Of a stretch of DNA of 62,846 bases, positions 43,888 through 52,021 are shown piece by piece. The stretch comes from RGIG4576 sp964536025 (GTDB lineage Bacteria > Bacteroidota > Bacteroidia > Bacteroidales > Muribaculaceae). Position 1 is the first letter of the stretch; every line of letters begins with the position of its first letter. The notes below the pieces were generated by a model. It did no database searches and was not told the origin of the DNA. It saw only the letters and a list, made by a program, of their open reading frames with translations. The translations under genes were made by a program, and so were the position numbers. The DNA lies in NCBI GenBank assembly GCA_964536025.1, contig CAZHXA010000009.1, positions 1 through 62,846 on the forward strand. Reading direction: 5' to 3'.

Positions 43888-45675
43888 ATGAGCAAAGTCA
43901 CAGTAAAGAATCTTGAAGCATTGCGAGAAGCTATGCGAAAAGTGAAAGTAAGTGCGGTAATCATTCCGGGAACCGACCCGCATCAGAGTGAATATGTAAA
44001 TGCACATTGGAAAGTGCGTGATTGGGTTACAGGTTTTACCGGCAGTAATGGTACGGCAGTAGTAACAATGAATGCTGCAGGATTGTGGACCGATTCACGA
44101 TATTTTTTGCAAGCTGCTGAACAATTGCAAGATTCGGGTTTTGATTTACATAAAGAGGATATTCCGGGAGAAGCAAGTGTTACCGAATGGCTTGCCCAAC
44201 AATTAAGCGATGATGATATATTGGCTGTAGACGGACGTTTGTTTACTTTGAATAAGGCAAACCAACTTGAGGAATTTTGTGGAGTGAACGGTTTTCGTTT
44301 TGCTACCGATTTCGCTCCTGCCGATTCAATATGGGAAAATCGTCCTGCACGCCCCATGTCGCAAGCTTTTGTACATGAAGTGAAGTATGCCGGTGAGAAA
44401 GCTGAAGATAAAATCGAGCGAGTGCTTGAACAAGTAGAAACCATAGGTGCCGATGCCGTTTTTTTGCCTATGCTCGATGAAATAGCTTGGACCTTGAACC
44501 TTCGAGGCTCAGATGTAGAGTGTACACCTGTGTTGGTGTCTTATTTGTATTTGTCACGCAACGAAAAAGTACTTTTTGTTGATAAAGAAAAAATCGACGA
44601 TTCGGTAGCATCTTATTTGAACGCCATAGGAGTGAAAGTCAAAGCGTATGATGATGTACAAAATTGGCTTAAAAACGAAGTATCGACTAAAACTACAATA
44701 TTACTTGACCCTAATCAGGTAAGCGATACATTAGGTAGAGCTTTGGAATGTTATAAGATTTATGCCAAATCGCCTATTGCCGCTTTGAAGGCTATCAAGA
44801 ATGAAACTCAGATAGAAGGAACTCGCAAAGCTATGGAACGCGACGGAGCAGCCCTTGTGCGTTTGTGGAAATGGGTTGAAGAAATGGCTCCTACTGCATC
44901 GATTACCGAAATAGATGTTGCCAATAAGGCAATTGAATACCGTAAAGAGAGCGAGTTATATCGTGGTGAAAGTTTCGGCATGATTGCAGGTTATAAGGAA
45001 CATGGAGCTATTGTTCACTATTCGGCAAAACCTGAAACGGCTTCAACTTTGAAAGCCGAAGGCTTGTTGTTGGTAGATACAGGTGCACAATATTTGGATG
45101 GAACAACCGATATTACTCGTACCATGTCACTTGGTAATCCTACCGAAGATGAAAAACATGACTATACTTTGGTGTTGAAAGGTCATTTAGCTCTCGGACA
45201 TGCAAAATTCCCTGTGGGAACTCGTGGCAGTCAACTTGATGCTCTTGCTCGTATTTATCAATGGAACGAAATGATGACTTACTTGCATGGAACAGGACAT
45301 GGTGTAGGGCATTTCTTGGGTGTGCATGAAGGACCGCAAAACATTCGTTTGAATGAAAATCCCACTACCATGAAACCCGGTATGATTACTTCCAATGAAC
45401 CCGGATTATATAAGACCGGTAAATATGGAATACGCACCGAAAATCTTGTGCTAACCGTACCGGCAGGACATAGTGATGAGTTTGGTGATTTCTTGAAATT
45501 TGAAACACTTACGCTTTTCCCTTACGACAAAAATCTTATTGATATGTCTATGTTAAGCGAAGTGGAAAAAACTCAAATTAACGAGTATCATGATGAAGTG
45601 AGAAAACGTCTTACTCCTTATTTGAATGAAGACGAACAAGCTTGGCTGAAAGCTCGAACAGAAAAAATTAATTAA
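43888..45675 (+). CDS. Xaa-Pro aminopeptidase (M24B)
   Basis: Aminopeptidase P removes an N-terminal residue that precedes proline. The long 595-residue form has two creatinase-type N-terminal domains and a pita-bread M24 domain. The metal ligands are visible in LVDTGAQYLDGTTDITRT (two Asp), HGTGHGVGHFLGVHEG (His), TSNEPGLYK (Glu) and GIRTENLV (Glu). No signal peptide is present, so it acts in the cytoplasm. A gamma-carbonic-anhydrase-like gene follows after 27 nt. Confidence 0.94.
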   Translation: MSKVTVKNLEALREAMRKVKVSAVIIPGTDPHQSEYVNAHWKVRDWVTGFTGSNGTAVVTMNAAGLWTDSRYFLQAAEQLQDSGFDLHKEDIPGEASVTEWLAQQLSDDDILAVDGRLFTLNKANQLEEFCGVNGFRFATDFAPADSIWENRPARPMSQAFVHEVKYAGEKAEDKIERVLEQVETIGADAVFLPMLDEIAWTLNLRGSDVECTPVLVSYLYLSRNEKVLFVDKEKIDDSVASYLNAIGVKVKAYDDVQNWLKNEVSTKTTILLDPNQVSDTLGRALECYKIYAKSPIAALKAIKNETQIEGTRKAMERDGAALVRLWKWVEEMAPTASITEIDVANKAIEYRKESELYRGESFGMIAGYKEHGAIVHYSAKPETASTLKAEGLLLVDTGAQYLDGTTDITRTMSLGNPTEDEKHDYTLVLKGHLALGHAKFPVGTRGSQLDALARIYQWNEMMTYLHGTGHGVGHFLGVHEGPQNIRLNENPTTMKPGMITSNEPGLYKTGKYGIRTENLVLTVPAGHSDEFGDFLKFETLTLFPYDKNLIDMSMLSEVEKTQINEYHDEVRKRLTPYLNEDEQAWLKARTEKIN

Positions 45676-45702
45676 CACATAAATATATTAATCCTGAATA
45701 AT

Positions 45703-46242
45703 ATGGCTTTAATAAAATCAGTAAGAGGATTTACTCCTAAAATCGGGAAAAACTGTTTTCTTGCCGATAATGCTACCATAATAGGCGACACAACAATAGG
45801 TGATGATTGCAGCATTTGGTTTGGTACTGTGTTGCGTGGTGATGTAAATACTATAACAATAGGTGATTGTGTGAATATACAAGACGGTTCGGTATTGCAC
45901 ACACTTTATCAAAAATCAACTATTGAAATAGGAAATCATGTTTCGGTAGGACACAATGTCACCATTCATGGAGCAAAGATACATGATTATGCACTTATCG
46001 GTATGGGAAGCACGTTGCTTGATGATGCCGAGATAGGAGAGGGTGCTATTGTAGCAGCAGGCAGTGTGGTAACTGCACGTACAAAAGTGGGAGCCTATGA
46101 ATTGTGGGGTGGAGTACCTGCGAAGTTCATAAAAATGGTTTCTCCCGAGCAAGGAAAAGAGATAAATCAAAAAATTGCACATAATTACTTAATGTATTCA
46201 AAGTGGTATAGTGCAGATGATGCAAAGACCGAAATTCTTTAA
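45703..46242 (+). CDS. Gamma-carbonic anhydrase-like protein (hexapeptide repeat)
   Basis: The 179-residue protein is a left-handed beta-helix of hexapeptide repeats and forms a trimer in this family. Three candidate zinc-binding histidines are present: His66, His84 and His89 (SVLHTLY, SVGHNVTIHG). This fits the gamma-CA/YrdA/PaaY family. Many members have weak or no carbonic anhydrase activity, so the reaction stays open. It is probably transcribed with the aminopeptidase. Confidence 0.9.
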   Translation: MALIKSVRGFTPKIGKNCFLADNATIIGDTTIGDDCSIWFGTVLRGDVNTITIGDCVNIQDGSVLHTLYQKSTIEIGNHVSVGHNVTIHGAKIHDYALIGMGSTLLDDAEIGEGAIVAAGSVVTARTKVGAYELWGGVPAKFIKMVSPEQGKEINQKIAHNYLMYSKWYSADDAKTEIL

Positions 46243-46308
46243 AAAACGGTTATAAAAGAGCAAAAACAATGATAAAAACATTTTTTTGTCGTTCTGATGA
46301 TAATAAAA

Positions 46309-46340
46309 TTTGGGAATGACAGAAATTTATACTATCTTTG
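46309..46340 (+). promoter_or_regulatory. tRNA-Leu promoter
   Basis: TTTG (46309-46312) and TATCTTTG (46333-46340) are exactly 20 nt apart. The precursor would carry about 49 nt before the tRNA. Confidence 0.7.
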
Positions 46341-46395
46341 TGTCGCTTTTCAGAAGAATAGTGTGTTTACCGCACTCATTCAGCCGAAAGAGGCT

Positions 46396-46479
46396 GCCCG
46401 GATGGTGGAATGGTAGACACGAAGGACTTAAAATCCTTTGGCTATTGCAGCTGTGCGGGTTCAAGTCCCGCTCCGGGTA
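46396..46479 (+). tRNA. tRNA-Leu (anticodon TAA)
   Basis: The 84-nt gene folds with acceptor arms GCCCGGA/TCCGGGT, a long variable arm as expected for a class II tRNA, and the T-arm GCGGGTTCAAGTCCCGC. The anticodon loop CTTAAAA gives TAA, which reads UUA and possibly UUG leucine codons. CCA is not encoded. It has its own promoter and terminator. Confidence 0.96.
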
Positions 46480-46484
46480 CGTTT

Positions 46485-46524
46485 CCGTCTTATAATCAGT
46501 AGATTATAAGACGGTTTCTTTTTT
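46485..46524 (+). terminator. tRNA-Leu terminator
   Basis: CCGTCTTATAATC (46485-46497) and GATTATAAGACGG (46502-46514) form a perfect 13-bp stem with an AGTA loop, followed by TTTCTTTTTT. Confidence 0.92.
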
Positions 46525-46632
46525 GTATGAACTACATACTAATGGGGTACAGCAGATATTTAGTGGGATAGAGTTTTAGAGAAAGTATTATAGAGCGAAA
46601 GAAACTATTTTTAGATACATCACTATAAAAGT

Positions 46633-46660
46633 AAAAAAGAGTCGCATATCGCAACTCTTT
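46633..46660 (-). terminator. Terminator of the BspA-like remnant
   Basis: On the minus strand a 10-bp stem (AAAGAGTTGC with GCGACTCTTT) is followed by a run of six T. It starts 26 nt after the stop codon at 46686. Confidence 0.75.
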
Positions 46661-46685
46661 CTTACTTAATTCTCAAAATTTATTT

Positions 46686-47222
46686 TTATCTCATTATTAC
46701 TTTTTGAGTTTTTCCGTTTACTCGCACTATATACATGCCTTTAGCGGTTACAGGTATGCTTTTTGCTATACCACTGTAAACACGCTGACCGTTTACGGCG
46801 TAAACTTCAATTACCGCTTCTTTGGTTCCATTTATTACGATATTTCCGTTTTCCATAGTTATGTTGATGTCATCATCGGCAATAGCTGAATCAATGCTTG
46901 ATGATTCCAAGTCCTTAATAAAAAAGAATTCTTTCCACTGGTCAGCTACTTCATAAGCTGATACTGCCGACTTTGGCACGTAAAGCACACATACAGATTT
47001 ATCTATATCGTGAAATACATAATTGACACATGTTGGAGGCGTTGTTGCCAAGCTAATGATTTTTGTTAAACCGCTACAACCATCGAATGCAAAATCTCCA
47101 ATGCTTTTAACACTGTTTGGAATATTTATAGAACTCAAACTTGTACAGTTTATAAAAGCCATATATCCAATGCTTGTAACACTATTGGGGATAATAGTGC
47201 TTTTACAACCTTGTATTCCCAT
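46686..47222 (-). pseudogene. BspA-like leucine-rich-repeat protein with type IX sorting tail, N-terminally truncated
   Basis: The readable frame is 178 residues. Residues 1-55 are LRR_5/BspA repeat units (TIIPNSVTSIGYMAFINCTS and SINIPNSVKSIGDFAFDGCS), beginning in the middle of a unit. Residues about 120-178 (ITMENGNIVINGTKEAVIEV to KTQKVIMR) look like a type A C-terminal sorting domain for type IX secretion. There is no signal peptide, which such a cargo needs, and an in-frame stop lies four codons before the ATG. It is most likely the surviving 3' part of a larger surface-protein gene; expression of a short product cannot be excluded. Confidence 0.7.
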
Positions 47223-47275
47223 AAAATAAATTTATGGAAATAGATTTTGTGTAAAAATGAGTGTAAAAAAAGTCC

Positions 47276-48301
47276 TTATCTAAGCAGTGATGCCAAGCTC
47301 AAGGTGAAATTTGCCATGAATGTTGTTGCTCCGGTGTGTGGTTGAGCTAAGGCAATACCTATGCCCATAGAATTGGATTTTATTCCTGCTGTAGCCGAAA
47401 AACCGGACAAGAAGTTTCGTGAATAGGTACTCATGTCGGTGCGGGTTTTGTGGTTGTAGCCCACGCCGATGTAAAATTTGTTAGATGGCACATATTCAGC
47501 GGCAAAAGTGAGGTGTCGGAATAAATTGCTGCTAAAAGATTTTTTTTCGATAAGATTAGATGTGGTGCTGTTCTCGTCTTCACGCACATAGTAGGGCAGT
47601 TCCCATTTTGTGAGATGGGTGGCAGTTATCGAAATGCGTATTGAGGAGTTTTTTAGGAATTGGGAAAAACCGAGTTGAATATCCCAAGGTAAATGAGCAT
47701 CTTCTTCATAAAACTTGGATAGTTGTCCTCCCAAGTTTTTTAATACGACCGACAATGACAGCTCATTTTCGGGGTTGTAGTAGTTGATGCCGAGGTCGGC
47801 ACAAAGAGCAAATGCCGAATAGTCTTCATATTTGGAAGAAAGAGCTTTCATTGTGATGCCACCTCGTAAACGGTCATTGATATCGTGAGAGTAAGTGGCA
47901 GAAAAAGCAATATCGCTGGCGTTGAATGTGCCTGTTATGGTTCCGTCAACATTGGCAGCGGTAAATTCGCCGTATCCGTAATATTGCACGCCTATTGCCC
48001 AAGCATTGTGTTCATGTATTTTGTTACCGAATCTTACGCCCATGAAATTACTGTCGCCTATGTATCTCATGTAGTTAAGACCGATTTGTTTATCATATTC
48101 GGGTCCGAGAAGAGCCGGATTTTGTTCTACGAGGTTGATGTCGTCGTCAATAATGGTGATGTTGTGTCCTCCAAGTCCATAAACGTGGCTCGAAACCGGT
48201 ACATTCAAGTAACTATATGAATTGGTTCCATCTTGAGCGGAAATGCCTAAAATTCCTAAAGAACCTATAAAAGCAGATGTAAATATTGAGCGTAAATTCA
48301 T
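47276..48301 (-). CDS. porQ: Type IX secretion system PorQ-like outer-membrane protein
   Basis: PorQ is an outer-membrane beta-barrel of the PorV/FadL-like group, needed for type IX secretion in Porphyromonas gingivalis. The 341-residue protein has a signal peptide ending at GISAQ, the N-terminal motif FLNVP-like (YSYLNVPVSSHVYGLGG) and DDINLVEQNPALLG typical of the PorQ family, and many amphipathic strands to the C terminus. The gene stands alone, 53 nt before the type IX cargo remnant. Confidence 0.85.
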   Translation of the reverse strand: MNLRSIFTSAFIGSLGILGISAQDGTNSYSYLNVPVSSHVYGLGGHNITIIDDDINLVEQNPALLGPEYDKQIGLNYMRYIGDSNFMGVRFGNKIHEHNAWAIGVQYYGYGEFTAANVDGTITGTFNASDIAFSATYSHDINDRLRGGITMKALSSKYEDYSAFALCADLGINYYNPENELSLSVVLKNLGGQLSKFYEEDAHLPWDIQLGFSQFLKNSSIRISITATHLTKWELPYYVREDENSTTSNLIEKKSFSSNLFRHLTFAAEYVPSNKFYIGVGYNHKTRTDMSTYSRNFLSGFSATAGIKSNSMGIGIALAQPHTGATTFMANFTLSLASLLR

Positions 48302-48643
48302 TGTGTCTTATTAATATATAGAATAACGATGATAAGACCGAAATAGTATAAAAACAGTTGTTAAATCGCTCTATTATGGATGAAAAATCGTGTAGAAATG
48401 TAAAAAAACGTGTTTAAATCACCGAAAAATTGGCAAAAATGCGATATAAAGGTCTTTAAATCCTAAAAAAACTAATTTAGAGATGAGTATGGGGCTTATT
48501 TTGTAAAAATAAATAAAACATTATTAATCAATACCAAATATGGCTGTGTGGGGATTGGTTGTTTCAAAATTGAAATATATATTTGCGTTGGAAAATGTCA
48601 TAAGGTGCTATAATGTAATAGTTTCCTAAAGTAAAACGTGATT
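48302..48643. other. 342-nt divergent intergenic region
   Basis: It separates porQ from the TonB-domain gene. The right part contains the promoter of the latter. The remaining AT-rich sequence shows no frame, strong hairpin or repeat that I could support, and no clear porQ promoter. Confidence 0.5.
48555..48585 (+). promoter_or_regulatory. Promoter of the TonB-domain gene
   Basis: TTG (48555-48557) and TATATTTG (48578-48585) are 20 nt apart; the leader would be about 50 nt. Confidence 0.55.
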
Positions 48644-49090
48644 ATGATGTTGAAAGAAACGTATAAAATATTAGTCGTTTTATTGGTGAGCATAATTTCT
48701 GTTCCTGCTGTTTCGCAAGTGAGGAGAGTTAAATTATATAGTTCCGAGTCGCATGTGCGTGATGCTTATATCGATGTATATGAATATGATTATGTTGATG
48801 AGCATCCTCAATTTCCCGGAGGCGAACGCGGGTTGGTAAACTTTATAAATAAAACTCGTGAGTATCCTTATGATGCTTATAAAGCCGGTATTGAAGGTCG
48901 CGTGTTATGTTGTTTTATAGTGAACATAGATGGCTCGTTGAGCAATATTACTGTGGTGCGAGGAAATAATGAACAGTTTAATCGCGAAGCAGTGAGAGTG
49001 ATAAGTGAGATGCCAAAGTGGAAGGCCGGGAAAGTGGGAAATAAATCGGTTCCTGTGTTTTGCTATCTTCCCATAGCTTTTCGTCTTTAA
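48644..49090 (+). CDS. Small exported protein with TonB C-terminal domain
   Basis: The 148-residue protein has an N-terminal signal peptide or anchor (LVVLLVSIISVPAVSQ) and then a TonB_C domain (YVDEHPQFPGGERGLVNFIN, GIEGRVLCCFIVNIDGSLSN, EMPKWKAGKVGNKSVPV). It lacks the proline-rich linker that a full TonB uses to span the periplasm. It may be a secreted or short TonB-like adaptor. ATG at 48644 was preferred over GTG at 48638. A RecD-like helicase gene follows after 15 nt. Confidence 0.82.
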   Translation: MMLKETYKILVVLLVSIISVPAVSQVRRVKLYSSESHVRDAYIDVYEYDYVDEHPQFPGGERGLVNFINKTREYPYDAYKAGIEGRVLCCFIVNIDGSLSNITVVRGNNEQFNREAVRVISEMPKWKAGKVGNKSVPVFCYLPIAFRL

Positions 49091-49105
49091 TTTGTCTTGA
49101 AATAA

Positions 49106-50533
49106 ATGGGAAACCTAAATACCGAATCGCGAGAATTTGGTAAATTAATTTTATCACATTTACCATATACTCCCAATAGAGAGCAGAATCTTTTGATTGC
49201 GGCTCTTTCTTTTTTTTGTATGGAGTCTATAGATGACTCTGTGTTGCTTGTCAACGGTTATGCCGGAACAGGAAAAACCTCTCTTGTGGGTGCTTTGGTG
49301 AAAGCTCTTACCGATTGCCATAAAAAGACTGTTTTGTTGGCACCAACCGGTCGAGCAGCTAAGGTGTTTTCTGAATATTCAGGTCATTCAGCTTATACGA
49401 TTCATCGCAAAATATACAGGCAGAAAAGCTATTCTCCCGAATATGGAAATTTTCAATTGGCGGAAAATAAGCATGTCGATACGTTTTTTATAGTAGATGA
49501 AGCTTCCATGATACCCAATTCTTCCACTGAAGGAGCCGTATTTGGTACAGGTTGTTTGCTCGATGACCTTATACATTATGTTTATGGCGGGGTGAGATGT
49601 CATTTGATATTGCTTGGTGATAATGCACAGTTACCACCTGTGGGGTTTTGTGAAAGTCCTGCATTGAGTGTAGAACAGTTGCAAAGTTATGGATTGAAAG
49701 TGTATGTTTCCATTCTTACTCAAACTGCACGCCAAGCCGAAGAATCGGGAATTCTTTACAATGCTACGTTGTTACGTCGCAATATGGAAGATAAAGACGG
49801 CTTGATTAAGCCTGAATTGCACTTATCCTATTTTGACGATGTTGAAGTATTGTCGGGTGAATATATGAGCGAAAAAATAGGCGATTGTTATGGAAAAGAC
49901 GGCTTGAATGAAACCATTATAATAACACGTTCCAATAAACGAGCCGTAATGTTTAATGCCGGCATAAGAAATCAAATATTGTATCGTGAAGATGAGTTGG
50001 TGAGTGGTGACATGCTTCTTGTTGCCAAGAATAATTATTTTTGGAGCGAACAATATGAGGAACTTGACTTCATTGCTAATGGAGATGTTGCTCGAGTGAG
50101 CCGAGTACGTGGTGTTCACAAGATGTATGGGTTTAGGTTTGCCGACGTTACATTGGAGTTTCTTGACCATAATAATATAGAGGTCGATGCAAAAGTGATT
50201 TTGGATTGTCTGTTTAGTGACACTCCGGCATTGAATCGTGAGCAAAGCGAAAAGCTGTTCTCAGAGATATATTCGGAACTTGAAGGCGACAAGCGAACTC
50301 GTTACAAATCATTAAAACGTAATGAATATTTCAATGCCTTGCAGGTGAAATATGCTTATACGGTTACATGCCATAAGGCACAAGGCGGACAATGGAAAAA
50401 CGTCTTTATAGATATGGGATATATACCCGAAGATGCTTTTTCGACGATGGATTTTTACCGATGGCTGTACACTGCAATAACACGAGCTACCGGTCAAGTA
50501 TATCTCATTAATTATCCGTTATCTTACAAATAA
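49106..50533 (+). CDS. RecD-like superfamily 1 DNA helicase
   Basis: The 475-residue protein has a Walker A motif NGYAGTGKTS (Lys57), a Walker B-like FIVDEASMI near residue 130, and the C-terminal motifs VTCHKAQGGQWKNVFID and RWLYTAITRATGQVYLINYP of UvrD_C_2. This fits the short RecD/Pif1-like helicases common in Bacteroidota, which probably act 5' to 3' in repair or replication restart. No RecB or RecC partner lies nearby. It converges with a small membrane protein gene 2 nt away. Confidence 0.88.
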   Translation: MGNLNTESREFGKLILSHLPYTPNREQNLLIAALSFFCMESIDDSVLLVNGYAGTGKTSLVGALVKALTDCHKKTVLLAPTGRAAKVFSEYSGHSAYTIHRKIYRQKSYSPEYGNFQLAENKHVDTFFIVDEASMIPNSSTEGAVFGTGCLLDDLIHYVYGGVRCHLILLGDNAQLPPVGFCESPALSVEQLQSYGLKVYVSILTQTARQAEESGILYNATLLRRNMEDKDGLIKPELHLSYFDDVEVLSGEYMSEKIGDCYGKDGLNETIIITRSNKRAVMFNAGIRNQILYREDELVSGDMLLVAKNNYFWSEQYEELDFIANGDVARVSRVRGVHKMYGFRFADVTLEFLDHNNIEVDAKVILDCLFSDTPALNREQSEKLFSEIYSELEGDKRTRYKSLKRNEYFNALQVKYAYTVTCHKAQGGQWKNVFIDMGYIPEDAFSTMDFYRWLYTAITRATGQVYLINYPLSYK

Positions 50534-50535
50534 TT

Positions 50536-50955
50536 TTACTTGTCTTTATTGAAAGGGAAAGGCAATATGGATGTTATGGCTGAAGCTAATGATGCAATAA
50601 GTAATCCGTAGCTTATGTTAAACCCTATGCCTAAACCGGAAATACTGAATAATTGAGGATTGGCAGCAGAAGAAAAGTCGTGAGCTTTAATGTAAAAGAA
50701 TAATCCGGCAATTATACACAAACTTGTAGCAATACCCCAATAACGTCCTTTTTGACAGTTGAAAAGGATACCCCCGAAACATGCACCAAATGGTATTAAA
50801 ACAAAAAGTTTTGAAAGTAAAGGCTCAATGTTGCTGATGGTTTCTGCAGTATATTTCAAGCCCGACCAAGCTCCCTCAAAAGACAGCTCATAGAAAGGCA
50901 AAAAAACGTAGCATATAATGGACGCAATAAGTAGTGCGTTAGTAATAGGCTTCAT
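50536..50955 (-). CDS. Small membrane protein of unknown function
   Basis: From the ATG at 50955 the product is 139 residues with four hydrophobic segments (ALLIASIICYVFLPFYEL, LFVLIPFGACFGGILF, GIATSLCIIAGLFFYI, GLLIASLASAITSILP). I do not recognise a family. The longer frame to 51015 would cross the likely promoter, so the shorter start was chosen. The gene is alone on this strand. Confidence 0.65.
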   Translation of the reverse strand: MKPITNALLIASIICYVFLPFYELSFEGAWSGLKYTAETISNIEPLLSKLFVLIPFGACFGGILFNCQKGRYWGIATSLCIIAGLFFYIKAHDFSSAANPQLFSISGLGIGFNISYGLLIASLASAITSILPFPFNKDK

Positions 50956-50987
50956 GATGGATGAGTTAAATGAAATGTTCTTTTGTG

Positions 50988-50995
50988 CGAATTTA
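50988..50995 (-). promoter_or_regulatory. Possible -7 element (TTCG variant)
   Basis: Minus strand TAAATTCG lies 32 nt before the start codon at 50955. Confidence 0.3.
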
Positions 50996-51123
50996 CAAAA
51001 ATAATGAAACATCACTATATTAATTAGCTTATTTTTACATTATTACCATTATTTTTTGTTTTTATAGTGTGCTTCACAAGTGCGTTTTTGTGTACAAGTT
51101 TTCCATTTTACTTATTTTTTCAT

Positions 51124-51131
51124 TAAGTTTG
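51124..51131 (+). promoter_or_regulatory. -7 element of the lipoprotein-polyprenyl synthetase-tatD run
   Basis: TAAGTTTG lies 10 nt before the first ATG at 51142, which would give a leader of only a few bases; the in-frame ATG at 51151 would have a more normal leader. Confidence 0.4.
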
Positions 51132-51141
51132 TAATTCAAAT

Positions 51142-51465
51142 ATGTTATTTATGTGCGAAACTACAAAAAATAAATGCTTGTGGGTAATATTGCTTACTTC
51201 GGTCATGATGGCTTGCTCTCATGAGAAGTCGGAGTATATGGCTGAAGCCGGAGAACGTGCATTGGTGGCAGCAAAAGCCTTAGTAAGTGCCAATCATGAC
51301 GATACCATGCAATTGGAATCGCTTATACTCGAAGCAAAAGCCATAGAAAGCGAATATTTGCTTAAAGGAGATACTTTGGCAGCTCGGGCATTTGAGTCCT
51401 CTTTTCAAGAGTATATTACCGTAAACGACCCACAATTGGCTCAAGTAATATTTAAACAAAAGTGA
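51142..51465 (+). CDS. Small lipoprotein of unknown function
   Basis: The 107-residue product ends its signal at SVMMAC (Cys25) and is otherwise helical and acidic (AEAGERALVAAKALVSANHD, LAARAFESSFQEYI). No family is recognised. ATG at 51151 may be the true start. Its TGA shares one base with the ATG of the next gene. The helical heptad-like content suggests a coiled-coil or TPR-like hairpin. Confidence 0.7.
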   Translation: MLFMCETTKNKCLWVILLTSVMMACSHEKSEYMAEAGERALVAAKALVSANHDDTMQLESLILEAKAIESEYLLKGDTLAARAFESSFQEYITVNDPQLAQVIFKQK

Positions 51466-52007
51466 TGAGACAGAATCTTATAAGCTTTTCTTTATGTATT
51501 GTCTTGCTGATGGTAGCTTGTAGCTCGGGTAATCGTAATGATGGTCGTGCGATAAGCGAACGCTTGGTAAAGACTGCGGTCGTAGATTCGGCTTTTGTTT
51601 CGCAACTTGTAATGGGCTTGGATACGCTTATGGCACCCGAAATTTTAGGTCGCGACTTTGCTATGACCATAGTGTCGGAAGTTGAACGAGATACCGTGTT
51701 GAATGGAAAAGAGTTGAACAAGCGTATAATGTTGCTGAAAAGAAATTTTGAAAAATATAGAGGCGAAAAATATTTTGAACGTTTTGCTGAGGGCGTACAA
51801 AGTTATGTCGGTGCTTTGCCTTTGGAAAAGGAAATGAAATTGTATGTTAAGCTATCCACTCCTGCCCAACTTGGAACAGCGTTGAGGATTGACCGATACA
51901 GATACCCTCATGATACTGTTAAGATAGCCGAAAAGGTGAAAATTGTGAGTAAGATATATAATGATGTAGAGTATGCGTCATTTTTGAAATATTATAATAG
52001 GAAATAG
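51465..52007 (+). CDS. Lipoprotein of unknown function
   Basis: The 180-residue product starts MRQNLISFSLCIVLLMVACSSG, a clear lipoprotein signal, and continues as a mainly helical domain (KELNKRIMLLKRNFEKYRGE, ALRIDRYRYPHDTVKIAEKV). I do not recognise the family. The start overlaps the previous stop by one base (TGATG), and polyprenyl synthetase follows after 14 nt, so the four genes to tatD look like one operon. Confidence 0.72.
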   Translation: MRQNLISFSLCIVLLMVACSSGNRNDGRAISERLVKTAVVDSAFVSQLVMGLDTLMAPEILGRDFAMTIVSEVERDTVLNGKELNKRIMLLKRNFEKYRGEKYFERFAEGVQSYVGALPLEKEMKLYVKLSTPAQLGTALRIDRYRYPHDTVKIAEKVKIVSKIYNDVEYASFLKYYNRK

Positions 52008-52021
52008 TAAAACTGAAAATT

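Noticed and set aside
46310..46495. 61-codon frame over the tRNA-Leu gene
   Set aside because: It runs through the tRNA and its promoter and has no protein features.
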